DNA of 64,000 nt from Pseudocitrobacter vendiensis (lineage in GTDB: Bacteria; Pseudomonadota; Gammaproteobacteria; Enterobacterales; Enterobacteriaceae), in assembly GCF_943590815.1 (NCBI RefSeq), contig NZ_CALSBS010000014.1, positions 62,001-126,000 of the forward strand, written 5' to 3'. This document shows, one piece after another, positions 9,549 through 22,223 of this stretch; the first letter of the stretch is position 1, and every line of letters starts with the position of its first letter. Both the position numbers and the translations under genes were made by a program. Under the pieces are notes generated by a model that did not search any database, was not told the origin of the DNA, and was given only the letters and a program-made list of their open reading frames with translations.

Positions 9549-12236
9549 TTAGGCAATCGTACGCTGAATTTCGATGATCTCGAACACTTCGATCATATCG
9601 CCAACGCGAACGTCGTTGTAGTTCTTCACGCCGATACCACATTCCATGCCGTTACGGACTTCGTTAACGTCATCTTTGAAGCGGCGCAGGGATTCCAGCT
9701 CGCCTTCATAGATAACCACGTTGTCGCGCAGAACGCGGATTGGGTTGTGACGCTTAATGATACCTTCGGTAACCATACAGCCCGCGATCGCACCGAATTT
9801 CGGTGATTTGAACACATCACGTACTTCAGCCAGACCGATGATCTGCTGTTTCAGTTCCGGAGACAGCATGCCGCTCATCGCTGCTTTCACTTCGTCGATC
9901 AGGTTATAGATGACGGAGTAGTAACGCAGATCCAGGCTTTCTGCTTCGATCACGCGGCGCGCAGAGGCATCAGCACGGACGTTGAAGCCTACCAGGATGG
10001 CGTTGGATGCCGCAGCAAGCGTGGCGTCGGTTTCGGTGATACCACCTACGCCAGAACCGATGATCTTCACTTTCACTTCGTCGGTAGACAGTTTCAGCAA
10101 GGAATCGGAAATCGCTTCTACAGAACCCTGTACGTCAGCCTTCAGCACGACGTTCACTTCGTGAACTTCGCCTTCGGTCATGTTGGCGAACATGTTCTCC
10201 AGTTTGGATTTCTGCTGACGAGCCAGTTTAACTTCACGGAATTTGCCCTGACGATACAGTGCAACTTCACGCGCTTTCTTCTCGTCACGCACAACGGTTA
10301 CTTCGTCACCGGCAGCCGGAACACCGGACAGACCGAGGATTTCCACCGGAATGGACGGACCCGCTTCCAGCACTTCCTGACCCAGTTCGTTACGCATCGC
10401 ACGAACACGACCGTATTCGAAGCCACACAGAACGATATCGCCCTTATGCAGAGTACCTTCGCGTACCAGAACGGTAGCAACCGGACCACGACCTTTATCC
10501 AGGAAGGATTCGATCACCGCGCCGCTTGCCATACCTTTACGAACCGCTTTCAGCTCCAGAACTTCAGCCTGCAGCAGGATAGCGTTCAGCAGGTCGTCGA
10601 TACCGGTACCGGCTTTCGCGGATACTGGGATGAACTGTGCTTCGCCGCCCCACTCTTCCGGCATAACGCCGTACTGGGAGAGTTCGTTCTTAACGCGATC
10701 GAGGTCAGCTTCTGGCTTATCGATTTTGTTCACAGCAACAACCAGCGGAACCTGCGCCGCTTTCGCGTGCTGGATAGCTTCGATGGTCTGCGGCATCACG
10801 CCGTCGTCCGCTGCAACAACCAGAACAACGATATCCGTTGCCTGCGCACCACGAGCACGCATAGAGGTAAACGCGGCGTGGCCTGGGGTGTCCAGGAAGG
10901 TGATCATACCGTTGTCAGTTTCAACGTGGTATGCACCGATATGCTGGGTAATGCCGCCCGCTTCGCCTGAGGCCACTTTCGTTGAACGAATGTAGTCCAG
11001 CAGAGAGGTTTTACCGTGGTCAACGTGACCCATGATGGTTACAACCGGTGCGCGCGGTTCAGCCGCAGCACCCGTATCACGGTCGCTCATTACCGCTTCT
11101 TCCAGTTCGTTTTCACGACGCAGGATAACTTTGTGGCCCATCTCTTCGGCAACCAGCTGTGCGGTTTCCTGATCGATAACCTGGTTGATGGTCGCCATTG
11201 CGCCCAGTTTCATCATCGCTTTGATGACCTGAGAACCTTTAACGGCCATTTTGTTAGCCAGATCGCCAACGGTGATGGTTTCGCCGATGATAACGTCACG
11301 GTTAACGGCCTGCGCTGGCTTCTGGAAGCCCTGCTGCAGAGAAGAACCTTTACGCTGTTTGCCGCCTTTACCGCCACGAACCGCTGCACGCGCTTCTTCA
11401 CGGTCAGCTTTCGATTCAGCGTGCTTGTTGCCTTTTTTCGCCGGACGGGCCGCTTTCGCGTTACGACCACGGCCACGACCACCTTCAACTTCACGGTCGT
11501 TTTCATCTTCAGCCTGGCGAGCATGCTGAGAAGTGGTGACGTGATAATCGCTGGTGTCTTCAGTCGGCTCAGCGCTATTCACACCATTTTTTTCGTTTTC
11601 TTCTGCCATGCGGCGGGCTTCTTCCGCTACGCGGCGCGCTTCTTCTTCAAGCTTGCGGCGTGCTTCTTCTTCCGCTTTACGCTTCAGCTCAGCAGCTTCA
11701 CTTTCACGGCGGGCTTTCTCAGCCTGGGCAGTTTTAGTCATATCGTCTTGTTGATTGCTCACTTTGTCTTTTTCCGCAGCTTCACGTTTCGCTTTATCAG
11801 CGGCTTCACGCTTAGCTTGTTCTGCGGCCTCACGTTCGGCTTTTTGTTGCGCCTCGCGCTTCGCTGCTTCTTCAGCTTCACGACGGGCTTGCTCTTCCGC
11901 TTCACGCTGCGCCTGCTCTTCCGCGGCCAGGCGTTCAGCCTCTTGCGGATCGCGTTTCACAAAGGTGCGTGTCTTGCGGACTTCGATTTGTACCGACTTA
12001 CTTTTACCGCCGGTACCTGGGATATTGAGCGTGCTGCGCGTTTTGCGCTGCAGGGTCAATTTGTCCGGCGCAGAACCATTTTCACGGTTCAGGTGCGCCA
12101 GTAAAGTTTGTTTCTCTTGTGCGGACACAGAGTCATCAGCAGACTTCGGGATACCAGCGTCAGCAAATTGCTGTACCAGGCGATCCACCGAAGTCTGTAT
12201 CTCTGCGGCCAGCGTTTTTACGGTTACATCTGTCAT
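9549..12236 (-). CDS. infB: Translation initiation factor IF-2
   Basis: GTPase that places fMet-tRNA in the P site and joins the subunits. The product is 895 residues against 890 in E. coli. The order is an N-terminal IF2N domain, a long Ala/Glu/Arg/Lys-rich helix (about 95-215) with repeats such as [19 protein letters not shown], a second IF2N-like part, then the G domain with [13 protein letters not shown] and NKID, and the C1/C2 domains. In-frame GTG at codon 159 and ATG at codon 166 sit where E. coli uses internal starts for the shorter IF2 isoforms. It lies 24 bases after nusA. Confidence 0.98.
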   Translation of the reverse strand: MTDVTVKTLAAEIQTSVDRLVQQFADAGIPKSADDSVSAQEKQTLLAHLNRENGSAPDKLTLQRKTRSTLNIPGTGGKSKSVQIEVRKTRTFVKRDPQEAERLAAEEQAQREAEEQARREAEEAAKREAQQKAEREAAEQAKREAADKAKREAAEKDKVSNQQDDMTKTAQAEKARRESEAAELKRKAEEEARRKLEEEARRVAEEARRMAEENEKNGVNSAEPTEDTSDYHVTTSQHARQAEDENDREVEGGRGRGRNAKAARPAKKGNKHAESKADREEARAAVRGGKGGKQRKGSSLQQGFQKPAQAVNRDVIIGETITVGDLANKMAVKGSQVIKAMMKLGAMATINQVIDQETAQLVAEEMGHKVILRRENELEEAVMSDRDTGAAAEPRAPVVTIMGHVDHGKTSLLDYIRSTKVASGEAGGITQHIGAYHVETDNGMITFLDTPGHAAFTSMRARGAQATDIVVLVVAADDGVMPQTIEAIQHAKAAQVPLVVAVNKIDKPEADLDRVKNELSQYGVMPEEWGGEAQFIPVSAKAGTGIDDLLNAILLQAEVLELKAVRKGMASGAVIESFLDKGRGPVATVLVREGTLHKGDIVLCGFEYGRVRAMRNELGQEVLEAGPSIPVEILGLSGVPAAGDEVTVVRDEKKAREVALYRQGKFREVKLARQQKSKLENMFANMTEGEVHEVNVVLKADVQGSVEAISDSLLKLSTDEVKVKIIGSGVGGITETDATLAAASNAILVGFNVRADASARRVIEAESLDLRYYSVIYNLIDEVKAAMSGMLSPELKQQIIGLAEVRDVFKSPKFGAIAGCMVTEGIIKRHNPIRVLRDNVVIYEGELESLRRFKDDVNEVRNGMECGIGVKNYNDVRVGDMIEVFEIIEIQRTIA

Positions 12237-12260
12237 GCTGTTCCTTCCTGCTACAGTTTA

Positions 12261-13748
12261 TTACGCTTCGTCGCCGAACCAGCAAATATTACGGGCGGCC
12301 ATGATGAGCTCGCCGGCTTTCTCGTCAGTTAAACCTTCGATATCAGCCAGGTCATCAACGCCTTGTTCAGCGAGATCTTCCAGCGTACAAACACCACGAG
12401 CTGCCAGTTTGAATGCCATTGCGCGATCCAGCCCTTCAAGGTTGAGCAGATCGTCAGCCGGTTTGTTATCACCGAGGCTTTCTTCCTGGGCCAGTGCCAG
12501 AGTGGTCAGTGCGTTTTTAGCACGTTCGCGCAGTGCCTCAACGGTGTCTTCATCAAGACCGTCAATTTCCAGCAGTTCTTTCATTGGCACGTAGGCCAGT
12601 TCTTCCAGCGTGGAGAAGCCTTCTTCAACCAGCACTGTCGCGAAATCTTCATCAATATCGAGATATTTGGTGAAGGTATCGATCGCTGCGTGCGCTTCAG
12701 CCTGATGCTTCGCCTGCAGGTCATCAACGGTCATCACGTTGAGTTCCCAGCCGCTCAGCTGCGAGGCCAGACGTACGTTCTGACCATTACGGCCAATCGC
12801 CTGCGCCAGGTTGCCCGCTTCAACAGCGATATCCATAGTGTGTTTATCTTCGTCGACCACGATAGACGCGACATCCGCCGGCGCCATGGCGTTGATCACG
12901 AACTGCGCCGGGTTATCGTCCCACAGAACGATGTCGATACGCTCGCCGCCCAGCTCCGTCGAAACGGCCTGAACACGCGCACCGCGCATACCCACGCAAG
13001 CACCCACCGGATCGATACGCTTATCGTTGGTTTTCACGGCGATTTTCGCACGAGAACCTGGATCGCGAGCGGCTGCTTTGATTTCAATAACTTCTTCGCC
13101 AATTTCTGGCACTTCAATGCGGAACAGTTCGATCAGCATTTCCGGCTTGGAACGGGTGACGAACAGCTGTGCGCCACGCGCTTCCGGACGTACGGAATAA
13201 AGTACACCACGGATACGGTCGCCTGGACGGAAGTTCTCACGCGGCAGCATATCTTCACGCAGGATAACGGCTTCAGCATTGTTGCCGAGATCCAGAGAGA
13301 TGTTGTCACGGTTCACTTTCTTCACCACGCCAGTGATGATTTCACCTTCGTGTTCGCGGAACTGATCAACGACCATTGCGCGTTCAGCTTCACGAACTTT
13401 CTGTACGATAACCTGTTTCGCCGTTTGAGTGGTGATACGGTCGAAGGTCACAGATTCGATCTGGTCTTCAACGTAGTCACCCACGTTCAGGCTTTCGTCT
13501 TCGTAGCGTGCTGCTTCCAGGGTAATTTCTTTCGTCGGTTGCGTGACCTCTTCAACGATCACCCAACGACGGAATGTATCGAAATCGCCGCTCTTACGAT
13601 CAATTTCTACGCGAACGTCGATTTCTTGTTCGTATTTTTTCTTCGTAGCCGTTGCCAGCGCGCTTTCCAGCGCTTCGAAAATCTTCTCACGCGGCAGCGC
13701 TTTCTCATTGGAGACGGCTTCAACAACAGCCAAAATTTCTTTGTTCAT
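12261..13748 (-). CDS. nusA: Transcription termination/antitermination factor NusA
   Basis: RNA-polymerase-binding elongation factor controlling pausing, termination, lambda N and rRNA antitermination. It has 495 residues, exactly the E. coli length. Order: polymerase-binding N-terminal domain (1-125), S1 (about 135-200), KH1 and KH2 (about 230-345), then the two acidic repeats AR1 and AR2, the last ending [10 protein letters not shown]. It follows rimP by 27 bases within the operon. Confidence 0.98.
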   Translation of the reverse strand: MNKEILAVVEAVSNEKALPREKIFEALESALATATKKKYEQEIDVRVEIDRKSGDFDTFRRWVIVEEVTQPTKEITLEAARYEDESLNVGDYVEDQIESVTFDRITTQTAKQVIVQKVREAERAMVVDQFREHEGEIITGVVKKVNRDNISLDLGNNAEAVILREDMLPRENFRPGDRIRGVLYSVRPEARGAQLFVTRSKPEMLIELFRIEVPEIGEEVIEIKAAARDPGSRAKIAVKTNDKRIDPVGACVGMRGARVQAVSTELGGERIDIVLWDDNPAQFVINAMAPADVASIVVDEDKHTMDIAVEAGNLAQAIGRNGQNVRLASQLSGWELNVMTVDDLQAKHQAEAHAAIDTFTKYLDIDEDFATVLVEEGFSTLEELAYVPMKELLEIDGLDEDTVEALRERAKNALTTLALAQEESLGDNKPADDLLNLEGLDRAMAFKLAARGVCTLEDLAEQGVDDLADIEGLTDEKAGELIMAARNICWFGDEA

Positions 13749-13775
13749 CGGGGCCTTTCACCTCAATCCAGACTG

Positions 13776-14228
13776 TTAAAAGTGGGGAACCAGGTTCGCC
13801 TTCTGGATGTTACTCAGCGCGAACACTTCATCTTTGCCTTCGACTGTCACAGTGATCATTTCACCGTCTACCGCTTTGATAATGCCCTGCCATTTACGAC
13901 GGTTCTGAACCGCCATGCGCAGGACCAGCGTGACTTCTTCACCCAGGAAACGCGTGTAGTGTTCCGCGGTGAACATAGGACGATCGAGGCCCGGAGAGGA
14001 AACTTCCAGGTTGTAAGCCACTGTAATCGGATCTTCTACATCCATCACCGCGCTTACCTGGTGGCTCACATCAGCACAATCATCAACATTGATGCCATCT
14101 TCACTATCAATATAGATGCGCAGTGTGGATGTGCGACCGCGAATAAATTCGATGCCGACCAGTTCGTAGCCCAGGGCTTCAACTGGTGCCGTAATCATCT
14201 CTGTTAATTTTTGCTCTAATGTGGACAA
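13776..14228 (-). CDS. rimP: Ribosome maturation factor RimP
   Basis: Early 30S assembly factor that interacts with S12. The chosen frame has 150 residues, as in E. coli. Conserved parts are [34 protein letters not shown] and the SPGLDRP motif. Three in-frame non-ATG starts exist: TTG 14238-14240, GTG 14232-14234 and TTG 14226-14228. I chose the last because it matches the E. coli N-terminus and has the G-rich ribosome-binding sequence just before it. It opens the protein-coding part of the operon, behind two terminators. Confidence 0.95.
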   Translation of the reverse strand: MSTLEQKLTEMITAPVEALGYELVGIEFIRGRTSTLRIYIDSEDGINVDDCADVSHQVSAVMDVEDPITVAYNLEVSSPGLDRPMFTAEHYTRFLGEEVTLVLRMAVQNRRKWQGIIKAVDGEMITVTVEGKDEVFALSNIQKANLVPHF

Positions 14229-14245
14229 ACCCACCCCCAAGACAT

Positions 14246-14266
14246 AAAAAAAGGGCGTAAAGCCCA
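14246..14266 (-). terminator. Second tandem terminator between metY and rimP
   Basis: The minus strand forms GGGC-TTTAC-GCCC followed by seven T. The stem is short but the T-run is long. It lies just before rimP, about 20 bases after the stronger terminator. Confidence 0.7.
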
Positions 14267-14286
14267 GTTATTCTGTAGTCAGATAA

Positions 14287-14311
14287 CAAAAAACCCCGAT
14301 AAATCGGGGCT
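14287..14311 (-). terminator. First terminator after metY
   Basis: The minus strand forms CCCCGAT-TT-ATCGGGG with six T following. It separates the initiator tRNA from rimP-nusA-infB, so the protein genes need read-through or antitermination, as described for the E. coli metY-rpsO operon in cold shock. Confidence 0.88.
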
Positions 14312-14435
14312 TTAGATAACTGAACCCTATAGCCGCAACTGCGGCCTGGAGAACCTTCCGAAAGAATTTTTTTCAAATCCAGCTACGAAGGCCTAAGTCT
14401 TCACAGTATATTTGAAAAAGAACTCTAAGGGAAAG

Positions 14436-14512
<77 letters not shown>

Positions 14513-14603
14513 CCTGAAACGTGGCAAATTTTACGCGTTTTGAGTAAAAAATGCAAATAATGCTGGGATTTGGTACCGAGGACGGGACGTAAAATCGGCC
14601 TGT

Positions 14604-14633
14604 AGTATAAAGAAGAAAGTAACATCCTGTCAA
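14604..14633 (-). promoter_or_regulatory. Strong sigma-70 promoter of the metY-nusA operon
   Basis: The minus strand reads TTGACA, 18 bases, TATACT, near-consensus. Initiation near 14597 would give a leader of roughly 85 bases before metY. The region on to argG (14634-14849) otherwise holds only argG control sequence. Confidence 0.88.
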
Positions 14634-14759
14634 CCTCACATTCTATGCAGCGGACAAGCAGTATTACTGGCAGTAATGTGTCACAAGCGATACACCGCAG
14701 TAATAAGGATTTTTCACTGAAAATCACACGAAGCACTTCCGGTATTGCGCAAAAGATGA

Positions 14760-16193
<1,434 letters not shown>

Positions 16194-16215
16194 TTGCGTC
16201 TCTGTCGATGCATCT

Positions 16216-16242
16216 AAAAAGCCGCGTATGCGGCTTTTTTTG
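16216..16242 (+). terminator. argG terminator
   Basis: GCCGC-GTAT-GCGGC followed by eight T, preceded by five A; 27 bases after the argG stop codon region. Confidence 0.92.
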
Positions 16243-16286
16243 TGGGCAGGTTGTACCGACGTCTGGCGATTCTGCTGCTTGCACAA

Positions 16287-16445
16287 TGCCTGATGGCGCT
16301 GCGCTTATCAGGCCTACGAAGCGTGCGGTGTTTGGTGTTTGGTGTTCGATGTTCGGTGCATCTGTAGGCCGGATAAGGCGAAGCCGCCATCCGGCAACTC
16401 TGCCGCGAGCACAATGCCTGATGCGCTACGCTTATCAGGCCTACG
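16287..16445. repeat. Cluster of three REP elements between argG and leuU
   Basis: REP palindromes at 16287-16318 and 16415-16445 (TGCCTGATG...CTTATCAGGCCTACG type) flank a different-subtype REP at 16364-16396 (GTAGGCCGGATAAGGCG...). Between the first two lies a short degenerate repeat of GTTTGGT/GTTCGGT units (16328-16358). This explains the gap of about 300 bases between argG and leuU; I see no gene in it. Confidence 0.9.
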
Positions 16446-16457
16446 TTTACTATAGAC

Positions 16458-16484
16458 GAAAAAAAAGACGCTTTTCAGCGTCTT
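16458..16484 (-). terminator. Terminator of the secG-leuU transcript
   Basis: The minus strand forms AGACGCT-GAAA-AGCGTCT with eight T following, 14 bases after the leuU 3' end. Confidence 0.9.
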
Positions 16485-16497
16485 TCTTTCGGAATAT

Positions 16498-16584
16498 TGG
16501 TACTGAGGATGGGACTCGAACCCACAAGCCCGTTAGGGCACTACCACCTCAAGGTAGCGTGTCTACCAATTCCACCACCTCAGC
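16498..16584 (-). tRNA. leuU: tRNA-Leu (anticodon GAG)
   Basis: An 87-base class II tRNA with encoded CCA and a long variable arm (TAGTGCCCTAACGGGCTTG). The anticodon loop is TTGAGGT, giving GAG. It lies between secG and the terminator, as E. coli leuU does. Confidence 0.97.
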
Positions 16585-16597
16585 ACAGATACTACTC

Positions 16598-16927
16598 TTA
16601 GTGTGGGATATCGCTGGTCGGCTGAGCCGGTGCAGTTGGCTGAGTTTGCTCGGTTTTCGGCGCACTCAGATTTTCCCACTCGCTTCCTTTATTGGTCTTG
16701 TTGCTGTTAATGTTACCCAGCGCCAGACTGATAATGAAGAACAACGTTGCCAGAACTGCGGTCATGCGGGTCATGAAGTTACCAGAACCACTTGAACCAA
16801 ACAGCGTGCCGGAAGCGCCTGCTCCGAAGGAGGCTCCCATATCAGCGCCTTTACCTTGCTGCAGCATGATCAGACCAACAAGGCCAATCGCTACAATAAG
16901 GAAAACTACTAAAAGAGCTTCGTACAT
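16598..16927 (-). CDS. secG: Protein translocase subunit SecG
   Basis: Small inner-membrane subunit of the SecYEG channel. It has 109 residues (E. coli 110), starting MYEALLVVFLIVAIGLVGLI, the first membrane segment. A Gly/Ser-rich cytoplasmic loop and a second segment (TAVLATLFFIISLALG) follow, with a Pro/Gln/Thr tail. The longer open frame upstream is rejected because it lacks this hydrophobic start. leuU follows 13 bases downstream and is probably co-transcribed. Confidence 0.97.
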   Translation of the reverse strand: MYEALLVVFLIVAIGLVGLIMLQQGKGADMGASFGAGASGTLFGSSGSGNFMTRMTAVLATLFFIISLALGNINSNKTNKGSEWENLSAPKTEQTQPTAPAQPTSDIPH

Positions 16928-17109
16928 AATCAACCTGTTCCTTGCGGAGTTGCCGCATACCAATTGCTTCGACCAATTAAAGTGGGCTTTTTTAATGTTT
17001 CCCACTGAAGCGGGTGTGAATACTAACCAAAGCGAATCACCTTCGCAAGGGCAATTTTATCGCATTGTATCAACTGCGGAAAAAAACAGCAAAAAAGCCT
17101 GTTTTCCCT

Positions 17110-17133
17110 AAAAGAGAGGCGGCAACCGCCGCC
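17110..17133 (-). terminator. Probable terminator after glmM
   Basis: The minus strand forms GGCGGC-GGTT-GCCGCC followed by TCTCTTTT. It lies 24 bases past the glmM stop, ahead of secG. Confidence 0.6.
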
Positions 17134-17156
17134 TTATTAATCACTTATCGCAGATA

Positions 17157-18494
17157 TCAGACCGCTTTAACCGCATCCGCGATGCGATTAGCGAATGCAG
17201 TAACCTGTGCTTCGTCTTCGCCCTCAACCATCACGCGAATCAGTGGCTCGGTGCCCGATTTACGCAGCAGCACGCGACCGCGGTTGCCCAGTGCGGCTTC
17301 CACTTCCGCCGTCACCGCTTTTACGGTTTCATTTTCCAGCGGGTCGCCGCTACCCGCTGTGAAGCGGACGTTGATCAGCACCTGCGGGAACATTTTCATG
17401 CCGCTGCACAGATCATGCAGAGACATGTGGTTACGCACCATCGCTGCAACAACCTGCAGCGCGGCCACAATCCCGTCACCCGTGGTGGTTTGATCTAACA
17501 GAATGACGTGACCGGAGTTTTCCGCACCAATGCGCCAGTCTTTCTCCTGCAGTTTTTCCAGCACGTAACGGTCGCCCACTTTGGCGCGTACAAACGGAAT
17601 ACCTAACTGCTTCAGCGCGACTTCCAGACCCATGTTGCTCATCAGGGTGCCGACCGCGCCACCGCGCAGTTTGCCCTGACGCAGCCCTTCACGGGCAATG
17701 ATATAGAGGATCTGGTCACCGTCGACTTTATTACCTTCATGGTCAACCATGATGACGCGGTCGCCGTCGCCGTCAAAGGCGATGCCAAGGTGTGCCTTCT
17801 CAGCCAGTACGCGCGCCTGCAAGGCACGAACGTCGGTTGCGCCGACTTCCTGGTTGATGTTTACGCCATCCGGATCACAGCCGATGGCCACAACCTGCGC
17901 GCCCAGTTCGCGGAACACGTTCGGCGCGATGTGATAAGTGGCACCGTTCGCACAGTCGACCACGATTTTGAGGTCGTTCAGGCTCAGTTCGTTCGGGAAG
18001 GTCGCTTTGCAGAATTCGATATAGCGGCCCGCAGCATCGACGATACGACTGGCTTTACCCAGTTCGGCTGAATCCACACAGCTGATCTCTTTTTCCAGCT
18101 CAGCTTCGATGGCTTCTTCAACTTCATCCGGCAGTTTGGTGCCGTCGATGGAGAAGAATTTGATGCCGTTGTCGTAGTACGGATTATGCGATGCGGAGAT
18201 AACGATACCCGCCTCAGCGCGGAAGGTACGTGTCAGGTAAGCCACCGCAGGGGTCGGCATTGGGCCAGTAAAGGACGCAGAGAGCCCCGCAGCGGCAAGG
18301 CCGGCTTCCAGTGCAGACTCCAGCATGTAGCCTGAGATGCGGGTATCTTTACCGATGATGATTTTACGTGAACCGTGGCTTGCCAGCACCTTCCCGGCTG
18401 CCCAGCCCAATTTCAATACGAAATCAGGGGTGATGGGCGCATCGCCTACGCGGCCACGAATACCATCGGTACCAAAATATTTACGTTTACTCAT
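17157..18494 (-). CDS. glmM: Phosphoglucosamine mutase
   Basis: Converts glucosamine-6-phosphate to glucosamine-1-phosphate for UDP-GlcNAc, feeding peptidoglycan and LPS. The 445 residues match E. coli. The active-site phosphoserine is Ser102 in ISASHNP; the metal loop DGDGDR and the C-terminal [14 protein letters not shown] phosphate-binding motif are present. It overlaps the end of folP by eight bases. Confidence 0.98.
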   Translation of the reverse strand: MSKRKYFGTDGIRGRVGDAPITPDFVLKLGWAAGKVLASHGSRKIIIGKDTRISGYMLESALEAGLAAAGLSASFTGPMPTPAVAYLTRTFRAEAGIVISASHNPYYDNGIKFFSIDGTKLPDEVEEAIEAELEKEISCVDSAELGKASRIVDAAGRYIEFCKATFPNELSLNDLKIVVDCANGATYHIAPNVFRELGAQVVAIGCDPDGVNINQEVGATDVRALQARVLAEKAHLGIAFDGDGDRVIMVDHEGNKVDGDQILYIIAREGLRQGKLRGGAVGTLMSNMGLEVALKQLGIPFVRAKVGDRYVLEKLQEKDWRIGAENSGHVILLDQTTTGDGIVAALQVVAAMVRNHMSLHDLCSGMKMFPQVLINVRFTAGSGDPLENETVKAVTAEVEAALGNRGRVLLRKSGTEPLIRVMVEGEDEAQVTAFANRIADAVKAV

Positions 18495-19335
18495 AGCGTT
18501 TGTTTTCCTTCGCTGACAACGTAGCTTCCACCACGCGCATCGCTTCTACAGTTTCTTTGACATCATGGACACGAATAATATGCGCCCCCTGCATTGCGGC
18601 AATCACCGCACACGCCAGGCTACCACTGAGACGTTCGGAAGGCCCAACGTTCAGCAGTTGGCCAATCATCGATTTACGCGACATCCCAACGAACAGCGGA
18701 AGGCCAAAATGATGGAATTCGGACAAGCGTGCCAGTAATGCATAATTATGGGAGAGATTCTTACCGAAACCGAACCCCGGGTCGAGGATCAATTTCTCTT
18801 TTCCGATACCTGCCGCTTCGCAACGTGCGATATGCTCAATAAAGAAGCGATTCACATCTGCAAAAACGTCATCATATTTCGGTGCTTCCTGCATGGTTTT
18901 CGGATTGCCCTGCATGTGCATCAGGGAAACGGGGAGGCCGGTTTCTGCAGCCGCTTCCAGTGCGCCGGGTTCGGTAAGCGAGCGGATATCATTAATAATG
19001 TGGGCGCCTGCGCGCGCGGATTCGCGGATGACCTCCGGTTTTGATGTATCAACAGAGATCCACACTTCAAATCGCTGGGCAATGGCCTCTACGACCGGGA
19101 TCACCCGTTCCAGCTCCTCTTCGACGCTGACTTCAGAAGCCCCTGGGCGCGTAGACTCACCGCCCACATCCACAATAGTCGCTCCAGCGTTAATCATCAG
19201 GTTAGCGTGCTTCACCGCCTCCACTAACGTATTGTGCGTTCCACCGTCGGAGAACGAATCCGGCGTGACGTTCAGAATGCCCATAACGTGAGGGTGAGAG
19301 AGATCCAGCGTGGAGCCCTGGGCGAAGAGTTTCAT
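18487..19335 (-). CDS. folP: Dihydropteroate synthase
   Basis: Condenses p-aminobenzoate with dihydropterin pyrophosphate in folate synthesis; the sulfonamide target. It has 282 residues, as in E. coli. TIM-barrel signatures are [25 protein letters not shown] and DPGFGFGK. It begins an operon with glmM, downstream of the ftsH terminator. No resistance-type insertion is visible in the pterin or pABA loops. Confidence 0.98.
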   Translation of the reverse strand: MKLFAQGSTLDLSHPHVMGILNVTPDSFSDGGTHNTLVEAVKHANLMINAGATIVDVGGESTRPGASEVSVEEELERVIPVVEAIAQRFEVWISVDTSKPEVIRESARAGAHIINDIRSLTEPGALEAAAETGLPVSLMHMQGNPKTMQEAPKYDDVFADVNRFFIEHIARCEAAGIGKEKLILDPGFGFGKNLSHNYALLARLSEFHHFGLPLFVGMSRKSMIGQLLNVGPSERLSGSLACAVIAAMQGAHIIRVHDVKETVEAMRVVEATLSAKENKRYE

Positions 19336-19370
19336 GGCTAATCCTTCCGATTAATTCTTGTCTTGAATGT

Positions 19371-19400
19371 AAAAAAACCCTGAGGCAAGCCTCAGGGTTT
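19371..19400 (-). terminator. ftsH terminator
   Basis: The minus strand forms CCCTGAGGC-TT-GCCTCAGGG followed by seven T. It is a long GC-rich stem after ftsH and upstream of folP. Confidence 0.92.
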
Positions 19401-19432
19401 CAGGTGATGCTACGTTATCACGTGTGGATAAC

Positions 19433-21367
19433 TTATTTGTCGCCTAACTGTTCTGACATGGTGTTGCCCGGGTTTGGCGTACGCGGTTCATCGACCGGAC
19501 GCGGCGCTCGCGGGGTGCCATTGTTGTCAGAATTGTTGGATGAACCCGGTTCTTCCCAGCCAGCTGGCGGGCGAACATCACGGCGGGCCATCAGGTCATC
19601 AATCTGCGGCGCATCGATGGTCTCATATTTCATGAGCGCATCTTTCATCGCATGCAGGATGTCCATGTTGTCGTTAAGCAACTTACGTGCACGATCGTAG
19701 TTACGTTCGATGAGCGATTTTACTTCCTGGTCGATGATACGCGCGGTTTCATCAGACATATGTTTCGCTTTCGCGACAGAACGGCCCAGGAACACCTCGC
19801 CCTCTTCTTCCGCGTACAGCAGCGGACCGAGTTTGTCGGAGAAGCCCCACTGGGTGACCATGTTACGCGCCAGGTTCGTCGCGACCTTAATGTCGTTCGA
19901 CGCACCGGTAGAAACATGCTCCGCACCGTAGATGATCTCTTCTGCCAGACGACCGCCATACAGCGTAGAAATCTGGCTTTCCAGTTTCTGACGGCTGGCG
20001 CTGATCGCGTCGCCTTCAGGCAGGAAGAAGGTCACACCCAGCGCACGTCCGCGCGGAATAATCGTCACTTTGTGCACCGGATCGTGTTCCGGCACCAGGC
20101 GACCAATAATCGCGTGGCCTGCTTCGTGATACGCGGTAGATTCTTTCTGCGCTTCCGTCATCACCATGGAGCGACGTTCCGCACCCATCATGATTTTGTC
20201 TTTCGCTTTTTCGAACTCAACCATTGAGACAACGCGTTTGTTGCCACGTGCGGCAAACAGTGCCGCTTCGTTCACCAGGTTCGCCAGGTCTGCACCGGAG
20301 AAACCAGGAGTACCACGGGCAATGATTGCCGCGTCGATATCGGGTGCCAGTGGTACGCGACGCATGTGAACTTTCAGGATCTGCTCACGACCACGAACAT
20401 CTGGCAGGCCAACGACAACCTGACGGTCGAAACGGCCAGGACGCAGCAGCGCCGGGTCGAGAACGTCCGGGCGGTTAGTTGCCGCGATAACGATGATACC
20501 TTCGTTACCTTCGAAGCCGTCCATTTCAACCAGCATCTGGTTCAGAGTCTGTTCACGTTCATCGTGACCACCGCCCAGGCCTGCGCCACGCTGGCGGCCT
20601 ACGGCGTCGATTTCATCGATAAAGATGATGCACGGTGCCGCTTTCTTCGCCTGTTCGAACATGTCACGCACACGAGATGCGCCCACACCGACGAACATTT
20701 CTACGAAGTCAGAACCGGAAATCGTAAAGAACGGAACCTTCGCTTCGCCAGCGATTGCTTTCGCCAGCAGCGTTTTACCGGTACCCGGAGGGCCGACCAT
20801 CAGGACGCCTTTCGGAATTTTACCGCCCAGTTTTTGGAAACGGCTCGGCTCACGCAGATATTCAACCAGTTCACCAACCTCTTCTTTTGCTTCGTCACAG
20901 CCTGCGACGTCAGCAAAGGTGGTTTTGATCTGATCTTCAGTCAGCATGCGCGCCTTACTTTTACCGAACGACATGGCACCTTTGCCACCGCCGCCCTGCA
21001 TCTGGCGCATGAAGAAGATCCAGACACCGATCAGTAACAACATCGGGAACCAGGAGATGAAGATAGAAGCCAGCAGGCTCGGTTCTTCAGGCGGTTCGCC
21101 AACCACTTTGACATTTTTAGTCAGCAGGTTGTCGAGAAGCTTCGGATCGTTAACCGGAATGTAAGTCGTGTAACGGTTACTATCTTTCTTGGTAACGTTG
21201 ATCTCACGTCCGTTGATACGCGCTTCGCGAACCTGGTCCTGATTGACCTCTTGCAGGAAGGTAGAGTAGTCCACCTTGCGGCTATTCGACTCGCTGGGCC
21301 CAAAGCTCTGGAATACTGACATCAGCACAACGGCAATGACCAGCCAGAGTATTAGGTTTTTCGCCAT
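19433..21367 (-). CDS. ftsH: ATP-dependent zinc metalloprotease FtsH
   Basis: Membrane-anchored AAA+ protease that degrades LpxC, sigma-32 and unassembled membrane proteins. It has 644 residues from [10 protein letters not shown], as in E. coli. Two membrane segments (about 4-22 and 99-120) flank a periplasmic domain. Walker A GPPGTGKT (192-199), the FIDEIDAVG Walker B and zinc motif HEAGH (about 414-418) are visible. A TTG three codons upstream (21374-21376) has the better-placed AGAGG sequence, so a 647-residue form is possible. It follows rlmE by 100 bases. Confidence 0.98.
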   Translation of the reverse strand: MAKNLILWLVIAVVLMSVFQSFGPSESNSRKVDYSTFLQEVNQDQVREARINGREINVTKKDSNRYTTYIPVNDPKLLDNLLTKNVKVVGEPPEEPSLLASIFISWFPMLLLIGVWIFFMRQMQGGGGKGAMSFGKSKARMLTEDQIKTTFADVAGCDEAKEEVGELVEYLREPSRFQKLGGKIPKGVLMVGPPGTGKTLLAKAIAGEAKVPFFTISGSDFVEMFVGVGASRVRDMFEQAKKAAPCIIFIDEIDAVGRQRGAGLGGGHDEREQTLNQMLVEMDGFEGNEGIIVIAATNRPDVLDPALLRPGRFDRQVVVGLPDVRGREQILKVHMRRVPLAPDIDAAIIARGTPGFSGADLANLVNEAALFAARGNKRVVSMVEFEKAKDKIMMGAERRSMVMTEAQKESTAYHEAGHAIIGRLVPEHDPVHKVTIIPRGRALGVTFFLPEGDAISASRQKLESQISTLYGGRLAEEIIYGAEHVSTGASNDIKVATNLARNMVTQWGFSDKLGPLLYAEEEGEVFLGRSVAKAKHMSDETARIIDQEVKSLIERNYDRARKLLNDNMDILHAMKDALMKYETIDAPQIDDLMARRDVRPPAGWEEPGSSNNSDNNGTPRAPRPVDEPRTPNPGNTMSEQLGDK

Positions 21368-21467
21368 GTCACTCAAGGGATTAACCTCTTATTACAACTG
21401 TGTTAAAAACAGCGTCAGGATACTCTATATCCAGTTTGTTTCAAACTTTCGTCTGAAATTCCACCTT

Positions 21468-22097
21468 CTATGGTTTTCGCCCGGTCGCTACAATGTACAC
21501 TTCCCGCGAACGCGCGCGAGAAGAGTCCGGCTTACGAACTTTCACCTTCGTAAACAGGGAGCGAATTTCCCTTAGATACTCATCGAAGCCTTCGCCCTGG
21601 AACACCTTCACTACAAAATTACCGCCTGGCGCGAGAACATCACGAGCCATTTCAAGCGCCAGCTCCACCAGATACATGGCGCGGGGGATATCCACCGCGG
21701 GTGTTCCACTCATGTTTGGTGCCATATCTGACATGACAACTTGTACTTTACTGTCACCCACGCGTTCCAGTAACGCTTTCATCACGAGTTCATCACGAAA
21801 GTCGCCCTGAAGGAAGTCCACACCAACGATTGGATCCATAGGTAAAAGATCGCAAGCGATGATGCGGCCTTTGCCACCAATCTGCGTGACCACGTACTGT
21901 GACCAGCCTCCTGGGGCAGCACCGAGGTCAACAACCGTCATCCCCGGCTTAAAAAGTTTGTCACTTTGCTGTATTTCATCAAGTTTAAACCAGGCACGGG
22001 AACGCAACCCTTTTTTCTGTGCCGCTTGAACATATTTATCGCTAAAGTGTTCCTGAAGCCAGCGACTTGAGCTGGCAGAACGCTTCTTACCTGTCAT
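21468..22097 (-). CDS. rlmE: 23S rRNA 2'-O-ribose U2552 methyltransferase RlmE
   Basis: Methylates U2552 in the A loop and promotes 50S assembly; a heat-shock gene (ftsJ/rrmJ) in E. coli. The 209 residues match in length. SAM-binding motif is [15 protein letters not shown] and the catalytic tetrad is Lys38, Asp124, Lys164 and Glu199. It is the promoter-proximal gene of rlmE-ftsH and diverges from yhbY. Confidence 0.98.
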   Translation of the reverse strand: MTGKKRSASSSRWLQEHFSDKYVQAAQKKGLRSRAWFKLDEIQQSDKLFKPGMTVVDLGAAPGGWSQYVVTQIGGKGRIIACDLLPMDPIVGVDFLQGDFRDELVMKALLERVGDSKVQVVMSDMAPNMSGTPAVDIPRAMYLVELALEMARDVLAPGGNFVVKVFQGEGFDEYLREIRSLFTKVKVRKPDSSRARSREVYIVATGRKP

Positions 22098-22156
22098 TTA
22101 ACTTTCCCATCGGGGCAGAACATCGTTGCCATGCGGCGTAAATTTCAACGCACTAT

Positions 22157-22186
22157 TTGGCGATATATGGGAGATGGCGGTAGAAT
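22157..22186 (+). promoter_or_regulatory. Probable yhbY promoter
   Basis: TTGGCG, 18 bases, TAGAAT, with the -10 box 38 bases before the yhbY ATG. Sigma-70 type, moderate match. Confidence 0.55.
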
Positions 22187-22223
22187 GACCCGTTTTCAAT
22201 CCCAACGTAAGCAAAAATATACG

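Noticed and set aside
12363-14207. 614-codon open frame opposite nusA and rimP
   Set aside because: Antisense shadow crossing two real genes, no recognisable protein features.
22098-22223. Sigma-32 promoter for rlmE-ftsH
   Set aside because: TTGAAA and CCCATATAT both occur on the minus strand but about 22 bases apart, too far for the usual 13-15; a heat-shock promoter is expected here but I cannot place it.
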